Assembly (NCBI RefSeq): GCF_016881065.1
Contig: NZ_WXYN01000007.1
Location: forward strand, 210,277-274,276
DNA length: 64,000 bases
Direction of reading: 5' to 3'
Origin: Planococcus soli
Lineage (GTDB): Bacteria > Bacillota > Bacilli > Bacillales_A > Planococcaceae
Positions 43,067 to 51,006 of this stretch are shown piece after piece; position 1 is the first letter of the stretch; every line of letters starts with the position of its first letter. The position numbers were made by a program, and so were the translations under genes. The notes below the pieces were generated by a model. It was not told the origin of the DNA. It worked only from the letters and a program-made list of their open reading frames with translations, and did no database searches.

Positions 43067-44167
43067 AGCCAGCATTGCTTGTGATGCTTGTGCAAGAATC
43101 GAGTTCTTTGTTTGTTCCATCATTTCTTTCGCCATGTCAACATCACGGATTCTTGATTCCGCAGCTGTTAGGTTTTCAGAAGATGTGTTCAAGTTGTTGA
43201 TTGTATGATCCAAACGGTTTTGGCTTGCACCAAGTTTAGAACGCTCAGAAGAAACTGATTCGATTGCGTTGTTGATTGTTGTGATAGCAGCATCTGCATT
43301 TTCTTGTGAAGAAACGTCAATTCCGATTACACCTTTAGCGCCTGTTTCGAAAGCTGATGATGTTGTTACAGCTAGTGCATTAGTGGTGTTATCGTAGTAA
43401 CCAGCTACTCCAGGTTTTGCTGCGGTTGCTTCAGCTTCTGTTGCCGCTGTTTCTGCTGCTAATGCTGTTGCTGCTAAAGCAGTATCTGCCGTATCAGCAT
43501 CTGCTGCTGCTCTTGCTGTAGTAGCAGCCGTTCTTGCAGTGGTTGCCGCTGCTGCTGTTTCGGTTTCAACTTCAGCAGCTGTCATGAACGTTGCTGTAGA
43601 AGCATCTCCTGCAGCATTTGTATAAGCAATCAACGTATCGCTTGTAGCTGTGTAATCCGTACCTACTTTAAGAGCTTCTGAACGCATATCACCGATTGAG
43701 ATAGAAAGATTTTGACCAGAGTTTGCACCGATTTGGAAAGTAGCTTTAAAATCGCCGTTTAACAAATCCTTAGTATTGAATGCAGTATCATTGCCAATTC
43801 TTGTGATTTCAGAAGCCAATTCAGTTACTTCTTTTTGGATCTCGTTACGATCTGTATCTGTGTTTGTATCGTTGGCAGATTGAACCGCTAGTTCACGCAT
43901 ACGCTGAAGAATATCCTGAGTTTCATTCAATGTACCCTCTGCAGTTTGAATCAACGAAATACCGTCTTGAGCGTTAGTTGAAGCTTGCTCTAATCCGCGA
44001 ATCTGTCCGCGCATTTTTTCAGAAATTGTAAGACCTGCTGCATCATCTTTCGCGCTGTTGATGCGAAGTCCTGAAGACAATTTCTCCATGCTGTCCATTT
44101 GTGCGCTTTGAGCTGAGCCCATTTGTCTGTGTGTGTTAAGTGCTGCGATATTGTGGTTGATGATCAT
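43022..44167 (-). CDS. hag: flagellin (unspliced form, 381 residues)
   Basis: The N-terminus MIINHNIAALNTHRQMGSAQ, followed by LSSGLRINSAKDDAAGLTIS, and the C-terminus from RIRDVDMAKEMMEQTKNSIL to the VLQLLR end are classical flagellin. The central part, about residues 194-252, is almost only Ala, Thr, Glu and Asp (for example TAAEVETETAAAATTARTAA). Translation starts at ATG 44167 behind CGGAGGT, under a strong sigma-D promoter. Its last 14 codons plus stop (43022-43066) would lie inside the intron if the junction I favour is right; the spliced product would also be 381 residues (44167-43067 joined to 42695-42651). Confidence 0.95.
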   Translation of the reverse strand: MIINHNIAALNTHRQMGSAQSAQMDSMEKLSSGLRINSAKDDAAGLTISEKMRGQIRGLEQASTNAQDGISLIQTAEGTLNETQDILQRMRELAVQSANDTNTDTDRNEIQKEVTELASEITRIGNDTAFNTKDLLNGDFKATFQIGANSGQNLSISIGDMRSEALKVGTDYTATSDTLIAYTNAAGDASTATFMTAAEVETETAAAATTARTAATTARAAADADTADTALAATALAAETAATEAEATAAKPGVAGYYDNTTNALAVTTSSAFETGAKGVIGIDVSSQENADAAITTINNAIESVSSERSKLGASQNRLDHTINNLNTSSENLTAAESRIRDVDMAKEMMEQTKNSILAQASQAMLAQSNQMTQSVLQLLR

Positions 44168-44174
44168 TGTGTAT

Positions 44175-44223
44175 TACCTCCGTGTAATGTTTTTTTGTTT
44201 TTTGCAAGCGCCCAAATCCTTTT
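44175..44223 (-). promoter_or_regulatory. candidate CsrA-binding region in the hag leader
   Basis: Two GGA-containing motifs lie in the leader: ACGGAGGT over the ribosome binding site (44175-44183) and AAAAGGATTT about 35 bases upstream (44214-44223). In Bacillus subtilis CsrA binds two such sites in the hag leader and FliW antagonises it. Here the call is by analogy and by the adjacent csrA and fliW genes. Confidence 0.45.
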
Positions 44224-44242
44224 GAACTGCCTTACATAAGTT

Positions 44243-44269
44243 ATATCGGAGGGGTTTAACAAATGTTTA
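44243..44269 (-). promoter_or_regulatory. sigma-D promoter of hag
   Basis: On the minus strand TAAA, 15 bases, TCCGATAT. One base differs from GCCGATAT. It lies about 75 bases upstream of the flagellin start, leaving room for a CsrA-regulated leader. Confidence 0.92.
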
Positions 44270-44309
44270 GTGTTTTTTGAAAGTTTTTCTTTTTTATTTT
44301 TAATCACGT

Positions 44310-44336
44310 AAAAAGCCTGCAAAATCTGCAGGCTTT
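44310..44336 (-). terminator. terminator of fliW-csrA
   Basis: AAAGCCTGC pairs with GCAGGCTTT around AGATTTT, with T residues following on the minus strand. Confidence 0.85.
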
Positions 44337-44340
44337 CGCT

Positions 44341-44565
44341 CTATTTCTTCCGCATGCTCAGGAAGTCACTCAAGTTGATGACGTTCGACGTTGCCTGCTT
44401 GTTTTCTTCCTGAATCTCCAGGTACACTTCTTTCCGGTGGATGGTCACTTGCTTCGGCGCGTTGATGCCGATCCGCACCATGTCGCCTTCTATAGAGGTA
44501 ACCGTGATTTCAATGTCGTCATTGACGATGATTGTTTCGCCTTTTTTACGTCCCAATACTAACAT
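44341..44565 (-). CDS. csrA: translational regulator CsrA
   Basis: A 74-residue protein beginning MLVLGRKKGETIIVNDDIEI with the RNA-binding segments VRIGINAPKQVTIHRKEVY. In Bacillus it represses hag translation and is titrated by FliW. The ATG follows the fliW stop by three bases. Directly upstream of hag on the same strand. Confidence 0.97.
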   Translation of the reverse strand: MLVLGRKKGETIIVNDDIEITVTSIEGDMVRIGINAPKQVTIHRKEVYLEIQEENKQATSNVINLSDFLSMRKK

Positions 44566-44568
44566 TCT

Positions 44569-45024
44569 CTACACCTGCCTTGCAGCGGTGTCGCCGCTCT
44601 GGAATAAAGCCTGCTTGATCTGGTAGTCTTTGTTGTTCAACACAATCTGCATGCCGCTTTGCTTCTTATTGTTGATGACCAACGGCGCTTTCAAGTTCGT
44701 CGTCGCTCCGCTGATATCGCCTTTAACAGAAACTGTCGTCAGCACAATAGCATCTGCCGGATCTTCCAACTGCAGCCGCTCGACCATCTGCTCTTCCAGC
44801 TTGATGTCATAATCCTTGAAAAACGTAAACGGATCGACCAGGAAGAAACTGACTTCCACTGCCTCTACCGACTGCAGGAAAAAGAATGGAGATTCGCCTT
44901 CTGCGTCCGCCGGAATCAATACGTATTCCTTATACTCTTCAAATCCCGGAATTCCTTTATCAAACGTGATGACACGTTCTTGCCCCAGTTCCACTTCACC
45001 GAATTGCTCTGTTTGAACTTTCAT
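44569..45024 (-). CDS. fliW: flagellar assembly factor FliW
   Basis: A 151-residue protein with the FliW core: VITFDKGIPGFEEYKEYVLI, FFLVDPFTFFKDYDI, and TTNLKAPLVINNKKQSGMQI. FliW binds flagellin or CsrA, so falling cytosolic flagellin frees FliW to release CsrA from hag mRNA. Known FliW binds flagellin near its C-terminus, which is the segment that varies between the two tails here. Confidence 0.95.
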   Translation of the reverse strand: MKVQTEQFGEVELGQERVITFDKGIPGFEEYKEYVLIPADAEGESPFFFLQSVEAVEVSFFLVDPFTFFKDYDIKLEEQMVERLQLEDPADAIVLTTVSVKGDISGATTNLKAPLVINNKKQSGMQIVLNNKDYQIKQALFQSGDTAARQV

Positions 45025-45045
45025 GCCCTACTCCCTTTCCTTAAC

Positions 45046-45087
45046 AAAAAAATGCCTCTTAAGATAAAGATATCTCAACAGGCATTT
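45046..45087 (-). terminator. terminator of the HD-GYP/cyclase operon
   Basis: AAATGCCT pairs with AGGCATTT; inner bases pair partly. A T run follows on the minus strand. Confidence 0.7.
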
Positions 45088-45130
45088 ATTAACAATCAAT
45101 TTTTAATTCGCTCCATCTATTGGAAACTAT

Positions 45131-46954
45131 TCAACCCGCATTCTTCTCGATCACTAAGTTCTCTCTTAACCGAATCCGCACCAAATCTACAGCGCCATCG
45201 ATTCCCTTCAAGACAGCCCCAAACTCTTCTAGTTCCAACTCCACGTCCGTCAGCAATCCCGCTGACATTGGCTGCGCCAATACCCCGCGGCTGATGATGA
45301 CGTCGCCCCCTTCGCCCTGCCCCTGGATGCGCGCCGCAATGTTGACAGTCCGCCCAAAATAATCGAGGCGGTCGTTGGAATTCACGGCAATGGCCGGTCC
45401 ACTGTACAAACCGATCCGCAATACGAGGTCTTCATTGGCCGTACGATTGAATTCCGCCAGGTTTTTCTGGATATCCAATGCTGCCTTTAATCCATCTTCC
45501 GGTTTGTGAAAGACCGCCATAACGGCGTCGCCAATTGTTTTCACGACGCTGCCGGAATTTGTTTTGATATGTCCGGTCAAAAAATCAAAATGATTGCGGA
45601 CCTGGCCATAAGCACTCGAGTCGCCGATCGTTTCGTACATCAACGTCGAGCCTTTTAAATCAGTAAACAAAATTGTCACGTGATCGATGCCGATTTTCTG
45701 GCCCGGCGACAGCACTTCAGACGAAAACAAATCCCTGAACTCCTGCATTGCCGTAACTTTAGCTGCTGTTACGGCTTGTTTGTTCCAGTCCGAATGCTCC
45801 AAAGCGACGACAATGTCTGCATTACTTGAGTTTGTCATGACGACATCGCCATTCCCCGATACTGCATCCTGTGACCAACCCAAATCTGAATACAGGAGCT
45901 GGGTAGCTTCTGCCTCTTTATCTATTGCGACTCTATGATTGGCTTGAAGCACACGCAAACGCAGGGCATCTTCACCCTTAGGAATCGCAAAGCTCACGGT
46001 TTTGCCTTTTTGGATGACCTGCTGCGCTTTGACATGCGGTGTGATCATCGGGCCGCCGATGCAATACACTTCGGCATAAGCTTGGCGCACGCTTGGATGG
46101 ATGGAAAAATTCAGCTCCACATACTGATCAAAATTGGCATCGTAGTTCACACCACACAGATCACAGTGAAACTCTTGCTCCAGCTCTGACAGCGAATTGT
46201 GTTCCACTTTTGAAACGCGGCAGTTCGGGCAAATGACGTTCCAGCTGAGGTTCAGCAAGCCGGCTTTTGTTGCGTACAACAACACGCGAAGAGCATCGTC
46301 CAACTCAGCATTCCATAGTCTAGCAAGCTGTACCGGCTCGATTTGTGCGACGTCGTGGTCGCCTTTGTCAGCTAAATACCGGTGCAACAATTCCACATAC
46401 TCGCCATTAACAGGCGTTTTGGCAAGCAGACCCGAAAGCCGATCGAGTTCCGACAGATTGATTTTGGACGTCACCGGTTTTTGCGGCGCTTCGAAAATAT
46501 CCTTTGTACCAGACGCTAAATAATCGTCCAAATACCGCATAATTTTTTTGACAGCCGGCAGTCCGGTTGCCCAGATAGCTGCATAGCCAAATGGATTGAG
46601 CGGCACAAAATCCGCCGTCAGCTTGACCCGCGTACCACTCTCCCCATTGTCAAACAGTTCAACTTTTAATGTGTAATGCTTCATCGGTCCTGACAGGTAG
46701 CGGCGTTCAACGGTATAGCTTTCGTTTTCCTGCCACTGGAACGGGAATTCCTGCCACGAGATGGGCACGAGTCCCAGCACTTTGGCATGGGCTTCCCGGT
46801 AAAACACTTCCGCACCCTCTTGTTTAGCCGGGCTGAAGCTTACCGGGAACAGGCCGATATACAAATTCATGCGGTTGTTGTCCGCCAGCAGCTGCCATGC
46901 GGTTTTACGGTCCAGTGCATATTCTTTTTCAAGCACGTACGTCTTAGCTTTCAT
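45131..46954 (-). CDS. class III adenylate/guanylate cyclase with SRPBCC and zinc-ribbon domains
   Basis: About 607 residues. Residues 1-150 look like an SRPBCC lipid-binding fold (YVLEKEYALDRKTAWQLLAD, ETRVKLTADF-like end). Next comes a helical part and a zinc ribbon, CPNCRVSKVEHNSLSELEQE followed by FHCDLCGVNY. The C-terminal class III catalytic domain shows TILFTDLKGST with the first metal Asp, KTIGDAVMAVF with the second, and LRIGLYSGPAIAVNSNDRLDYFG and TVNIAARIQ. The product (cAMP or cGMP) cannot be decided by eye. I start at the ATG at 46954 behind AGGAG. It is the third gene of an operon with DUF3307 and HD-GYP. Confidence 0.88.
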   Translation of the reverse strand: MKAKTYVLEKEYALDRKTAWQLLADNNRMNLYIGLFPVSFSPAKQEGAEVFYREAHAKVLGLVPISWQEFPFQWQENESYTVERRYLSGPMKHYTLKVELFDNGESGTRVKLTADFVPLNPFGYAAIWATGLPAVKKIMRYLDDYLASGTKDIFEAPQKPVTSKINLSELDRLSGLLAKTPVNGEYVELLHRYLADKGDHDVAQIEPVQLARLWNAELDDALRVLLYATKAGLLNLSWNVICPNCRVSKVEHNSLSELEQEFHCDLCGVNYDANFDQYVELNFSIHPSVRQAYAEVYCIGGPMITPHVKAQQVIQKGKTVSFAIPKGEDALRLRVLQANHRVAIDKEAEATQLLYSDLGWSQDAVSGNGDVVMTNSSNADIVVALEHSDWNKQAVTAAKVTAMQEFRDLFSSEVLSPGQKIGIDHVTILFTDLKGSTLMYETIGDSSAYGQVRNHFDFLTGHIKTNSGSVVKTIGDAVMAVFHKPEDGLKAALDIQKNLAEFNRTANEDLVLRIGLYSGPAIAVNSNDRLDYFGRTVNIAARIQGQGEGGDVIISRGVLAQPMSAGLLTDVELELEEFGAVLKGIDGAVDLVRIRLRENLVIEKNAG

Positions 46955-46965
46955 GTTGTTCACTC

Positions 46966-47310
46966 CTAGGAAATCGCGATGGCAATGGCAAGCAGAATGA
47001 TATGGAATATCTGGTCAGCCACAATGGACAGCCAACCCTTTTCCGGTCCTTTAGCTGTCTGGACCCGCTGCACCCAAAACATGACAAAGGTTTTGCGGTC
47101 CAAAATAATATGGCCGAAAAAAATAATGGCCAGTGCCGGCAGGGACAGTCCCCCTGAGAGGATGCCAAGTACGGCAATCACGGCTGTGTAAACTGAAACA
47201 TGCATCAATAACGGCAGCCATTTGGTTGCCTTGTATTTGGCCATCCAACTCGTCTGCAAGAGAAAATCGCCAATTAGATGGCCGATTAATAATACGTCAA
47301 ACTGATTCAT
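46966..47310 (-). CDS. DUF3307-type membrane protein
   Basis: A 114-residue protein with about four membrane segments. GHLIGDFLLQTSWMAKYK near the N-terminus and HIILDRKTF in the middle are typical of DUF3307, whose function is unknown. It overlaps the HD-GYP gene by four bases and ends just before the cyclase, so the three are coupled. Confidence 0.82.
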   Translation of the reverse strand: MNQFDVLLIGHLIGDFLLQTSWMAKYKATKWLPLLMHVSVYTAVIAVLGILSGGLSLPALAIIFFGHIILDRKTFVMFWVQRVQTAKGPEKGWLSIVADQIFHIILLAIAIAIS

Positions 47311-48458
47311 AACTTGTAGCCTCTTCCTTGTTGCTCTTCGTATTCATCTAATCGGTAATCGCATTCAACGAGAATTTCTGCGAATGCATCAACCACTTTG
47401 CCGTCGAATAACTTCTCCCGGCAGCGGACCAGTTCTTCGGCTCCAAGCTCGAAAGACAATCCTTTGCTGTAGGAACGTGCAGTGGTCATGGCATCAAACG
47501 CATCAGCTACACCAACGATTCGGGCGAAAAACGGGATTTCTGCGCCGGCCAAACCATGCGGATAGCCGGTGCCGTCGAGCCGCTCGTGATGGGACAAGGC
47601 AGTTCTAATCGCAGGTACCATGGCGTCTTTCGGTTCCATATTGGACAGGATGTCCGCCCCGATGACCGTGTGCTGCTTGATGGCTGCAAACTCTTCATTT
47701 GTTAGTCCCGAAGGCTTCCGGAGTATGGCATCCGGTATGCCAATTTTCCCGATATCGTGCAGCAATGCCGCTTTATACAGCTCTTCACAGTCCTGCGCAT
47801 CGAGCCCAAGTTTTTGGGCAATCCACAGCGAATATTTCGCCACCCGCTCTGAATGGCCCGCTGTATAGGGATCTCTTGCATCCAATACCTTCGCTAACGT
47901 CCGGATCATGCTCAGCAGCATGCGCTGCAGTTCCTCGTACATTTGGCTGTTGTGGAGTGCCAACGCCGATTGATTGGCGAGTGCCACCGCGAGATTGATA
48001 TCCTGTTCCGAGAAAAAGGCGATGTCTTTTTTATTGAGCAGCTGAAGCGCACCAAGCACCTTTCCTTTAACCGCCAATGGAACCGTGATCATCGACTTGC
48101 TCACAAAGCCGCTGGAATGATCGACCCGGTTCGCCCAGTCTGGGTTGGCCGCTACGTTTTCGATCAGCTGGGCCTCACCCGTTCCGATCACTTTGCCGAC
48201 AATACCCTCGTCCATTCCCAATTCGATGTTGAGGATATTCGATGCGGAGGCTCCATATGCCGCAGCCGCTTTGATCGTTTGCCGGTCTTTGTTCAGCACC
48301 CACAAGGTTCCTGCTTCCGCTCCTACTACCTGCACCATCTGCAGCAGGATGCTTTCAAGAACCTCGCCCATTTCCAAATTTGAATTCAATTGCTTCGAGG
48401 CTTCCAGTAAGGTCACCAGCTCTTGAACTTTGGATTCCAAATCCTTTAGTTGCGTCAT
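47307..48458 (-). CDS. GAF-HD-GYP protein, probable c-di-GMP phosphodiesterase
   Basis: A 383-residue protein. A GAF sensor domain covers about residues 25-170 (VVGAEAGTLWVLNKDRQTIK, DEGIVGKVIGTGEAQLIENV). The HD-GYP domain follows: HSERVAKYS, LLHDIGKIGIPD with the HD pair, KQHTVIGADIL, SHHERLDGTGYPHGL with the GYP motif, and VADAFDAMTTARSY. All metal-binding residues look intact. It should cleave c-di-GMP in response to a small ligand or redox state sensed by GAF. The ATG has AGGAGGAAG upstream. First gene of the operon. Confidence 0.92.
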   Translation of the reverse strand: MTQLKDLESKVQELVTLLEASKQLNSNLEMGEVLESILLQMVQVVGAEAGTLWVLNKDRQTIKAAAAYGASASNILNIELGMDEGIVGKVIGTGEAQLIENVAANPDWANRVDHSSGFVSKSMITVPLAVKGKVLGALQLLNKKDIAFFSEQDINLAVALANQSALALHNSQMYEELQRMLLSMIRTLAKVLDARDPYTAGHSERVAKYSLWIAQKLGLDAQDCEELYKAALLHDIGKIGIPDAILRKPSGLTNEEFAAIKQHTVIGADILSNMEPKDAMVPAIRTALSHHERLDGTGYPHGLAGAEIPFFARIVGVADAFDAMTTARSYSKGLSFELGAEELVRCREKLFDGKVVDAFAEILVECDYRLDEYEEQQGRGYKL

Positions 48459-48613
48459 GGACTTCCTCCGATAGCTTATAATAATAAAAATGATTTATTT
48501 TTATGCTAGTTTTATTGTTTCTTGTCGATCATAGCTCGGAATAGGAAATTATGCAATATTACCCAGATTAATTTATTTCTTTTTACTCAATTTGACATTC
48601 ATATTAATCAAAC

Positions 48614-48654
48614 AAAAAACCGCAATCTCTCCCATTTCGAGAAATTGCGGTTTT
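48614..48654 (-). terminator. terminator of the AHSA1 gene
   Basis: AAAACCGCAATTTCTCGA-type arm pairs with TCTCTCCC..ATTGCGGTTTT; the outer ten pairs are perfect and a T run follows. Confidence 0.8.
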
Positions 48655-48658
48655 CCTG

Positions 48659-49135
48659 TTATTCTTTTTCCACCAGCTGCTTTAAATTCTCAAACATCAT
48701 ACTCCAGCCTTCTTTGCTTTGGCTGCTGTATTCTTCGCCGGTTTTTTTGATGTCTTCTTCCGTCCAGCCTTCTTCATGCGGCACGACAATTTCCTGGACA
48801 AACGCCATTTCGCAGCTGTTTTGCACCATAGAAATCCAGACGGTGACCCGGTCTTCCAGGTCATTGAACTGCGGCATCTTAAAAGAGAACATCAGTTTAT
48901 GCGGCGGCTTTAATTCCAGATACTCGCCGAGTGCCCGGTAATCCACGCCTTCGCGGCGATCGACGATTTCCCAGCTTCCGCCCACACGTAAAGCATTCTT
49001 TGCCACCTGGTTGGTGTCTTCTTGCGTAAACAGCCATTTCTTCATCAATTCGGGATTGGTCCACGCTTCGTAAACTGCTTTGTCACTGGCGTTGAAACGC
49101 CGCGCCATCGATAAAGTTACTATAGAAGTCGTCAA
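48659..49135 (-). CDS. SRPBCC / AHSA1-domain protein
   Basis: About 158 residues starting TTSIVTLSMARRFNASDKAV, with YEAWTNPELMKKWLF, LRVGGSWEIVDRREG and a C-terminal SKEGWSMMFENLKQLVEKE. This is the START/AHSA1 fold found in many small ligand-binding proteins; no specific ligand can be named. The likely start is TTG at 49135, behind AAAGGA; the ATG at 49144 is too close to it. Confidence 0.88.
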   Translation of the reverse strand: MTTSIVTLSMARRFNASDKAVYEAWTNPELMKKWLFTQEDTNQVAKNALRVGGSWEIVDRREGVDYRALGEYLELKPPHKLMFSFKMPQFNDLEDRVTVWISMVQNSCEMAFVQEIVVPHEEGWTEEDIKKTGEEYSSQSKEGWSMMFENLKQLVEKE

Positions 49136-49205
49136 CTCGATCATCCTTTCTGAATGGAATGAAGTACACGTTGTTGTTGCTTTTACTTTACCTCAGAACG
49201 TTTTC

Positions 49206-50624
49206 TCAGGCAATCCAATCCTCTTTCGGAATATCGGTTGCTTCTTTTCTAATATAGTAACGGCCTTTTGTAGCGATTGCCAAAACAACGGTCAAAATCG
49301 ATGCCAAAATCAAGGCGAAGAATGCAGCTGTACTTTGCAGGAACGCGCCCATATAGCCGAGTGCTGCGATGGTTCCGATGGCAGTCGGAACCATCAATGC
49401 CACAACACCGACCGGATTCCATTTATACAGGTTTTTCTGCCGTGATTCGTAATAGCCCGGACCGATCTTCAGCCATTTCTTGACGACCAATGCGTCCGTC
49501 ACCAGAATCGATGCCCAGCTCATGAGCGCAACCCCTTGGAAGGTCATCGCCGTATCCAGGTGGTCGACGATGCCCCCTAGCATGAGAATCATCGCAACGA
49601 CACCTGCCACCACTACCCAAAAGCGGCGGCCCGGCGTAAAGCCGAACATGTTTTCAAAAAAGCTCGACAGGGACAGCGAGCTGCTGTAGATATTGGTGAT
49701 GTTGATGCGGATTTGTGTCAGCATCGTAAACAGCACACCTCCAAGCCCGAGCAGGACGACGATGTAGATGCCCGGATTTGATTCGCCGAGCGTTACGCCG
49801 AACCAGATGCCGAGGCCGCCCATAACCCCAAAACAGAAAATCTGGGGAATAAACCCGATGGCGATTGAGCCTACTTTTAAATCTTTCGGCCTCAGGAAAC
49901 GCGCGTAATCAGAAGCGATCAGCGCAGTCAGTCCCATGATGCCGTGCTGCATACCGATGCACAGCAGCAAGGCTGTACCGCCGATTTGGACGCCTTCCGG
50001 CATATAAGTCCAGAAGCTGCCGTCATATTCTGATGTGGTGTTGAAGGCGACGACAATTGCCGCTATCAGGAAAATCGCAAACACGGGCAGCGACCATTTC
50101 TGCAGTTTATCCAATTGTTTAATGCCGAACCAGTTTAATGGAATGACCACTGAACCAAACACGACAATGAGGAGCCACATGGGGATGGCGGGGAAATAAG
50201 CATGGACAGCAGCGACCAGGATCATGCCTTCAAATGCGCAGTACATGATAAAGTTCGATGCGTAGATTAAGGAGGTTAATGAGGCTCCGATGTAACCGAA
50301 CCCTCCGCGGGAGAGTAAATTGACGTTCATACCGGACTTGGCCGATAAGTAAACAACGATGCTGCCAAGTATGCCTGCGACAATAATGGCATAGATGGCT
50401 GAAATGATGGCATTGGCGGCCCCGAACTGCAGCGCCATAACGCTCCCCATCTGGAAATAGAAAATGGCGGTCGCGATGCCGAAGGTGATGTTGGTGATGC
50501 TCAGCCAGCCCATTTTTCGTTCTTCCCGCGGGACTCGGTCAAACGTGTAGTCGCCGGTTGTTTCGTCTCCACGATTTTGTTTCTTTTCGATTAACTCTTG
50601 ATCTGCAGTAATATCAGATCTCAT
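49206..50624 (-). CDS. NCS1-family permease (cytosine/purine-type)
   Basis: A 472-residue transporter with about 12 membrane segments. DRVPREERKMGWLSITNITF at the N-terminus and SKSGMN-like AKSGMNVNLLSRGGFGYIGA are typical of the CodB-like branch of NCS1. Substrates of the family include cytosine, purines, hydantoins and thiamine precursors; none can be singled out here. No catabolic gene lies beside it. The leader (50625-50956) shows no riboswitch I recognise. Confidence 0.87.
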   Translation of the reverse strand: MRSDITADQELIEKKQNRGDETTGDYTFDRVPREERKMGWLSITNITFGIATAIFYFQMGSVMALQFGAANAIISAIYAIIVAGILGSIVVYLSAKSGMNVNLLSRGGFGYIGASLTSLIYASNFIMYCAFEGMILVAAVHAYFPAIPMWLLIVVFGSVVIPLNWFGIKQLDKLQKWSLPVFAIFLIAAIVVAFNTTSEYDGSFWTYMPEGVQIGGTALLLCIGMQHGIMGLTALIASDYARFLRPKDLKVGSIAIGFIPQIFCFGVMGGLGIWFGVTLGESNPGIYIVVLLGLGGVLFTMLTQIRINITNIYSSSLSLSSFFENMFGFTPGRRFWVVVAGVVAMILMLGGIVDHLDTAMTFQGVALMSWASILVTDALVVKKWLKIGPGYYESRQKNLYKWNPVGVVALMVPTAIGTIAALGYMGAFLQSTAAFFALILASILTVVLAIATKGRYYIRKEATDIPKEDWIA

Positions 50625-50956
50625 TGGATCAATTCCTTTCCTATTCAGTTTTCATTGTCCTTTGGGAATCTTTGCAGGCTTGGCCTGTTCCCGTTCGTTT
50701 GCTGAGGCAGATAGAAGAAAGTCGTTCTGAAGATGTGAGGGAGGCGAAAAGCTTATACTCGATTTACCAAAGACAAAAAAAGCAGGTCTTTTCCATTCAT
50801 GCATAGAACTGAATAGAAAGAATCTCATACTTTCCTATTTTAACATAACATTCTAAAGAGCTGTTGCATTCTGCGTCGACTCATTCCAACGACACAGTTT
50901 CCAGCCATTTAATGGATTGATTTTTTGAAGGTAATATCCTTCCATATTTCCACTTA
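50625..50956. other. gene-free stretch upstream of the NCS1 permease gene
   Basis: No convincing coding region, RNA motif or repeat was found. It is the 5' region of the permease gene (minus strand), with an AT-rich middle that could hold its promoter. I see no purine or TPP riboswitch signature. Confidence 0.5.
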
Positions 50957-50958
50957 AA

Positions 50959-50996
50959 AGAGCCATCCGAGCAGTGTGTGCTGCTCGGATGGCTCT
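50959..50996 (-). terminator. terminator of the STAS gene
   Basis: AGAGCCATCCGAGCAG pairs perfectly with CTGCTCGGATGGCTCT around a short loop; only weakly T-rich behind it. Confidence 0.8.
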
Positions 50997-51006
50997 AGTT
51001 CTAAAC

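Noticed and set aside
43070-43075. 5' splice site after ATG CT (pairing AUGCU with the guide GGCGU)
   Set aside because: The five-pair P1 is attractive, but no 3' site ending in G restores the flagellin frame, so it is not favoured for a functional intron.
50624-50806. A 60-residue plus-strand frame divergent from the NCS1 permease gene
   Set aside because: No ribosome binding site before its ATG and no family features; it falls in the permease leader.
50625-50956. A purine or TPP riboswitch before the NCS1 permease gene
   Set aside because: None of the conserved aptamer motifs is present on the minus strand leader.
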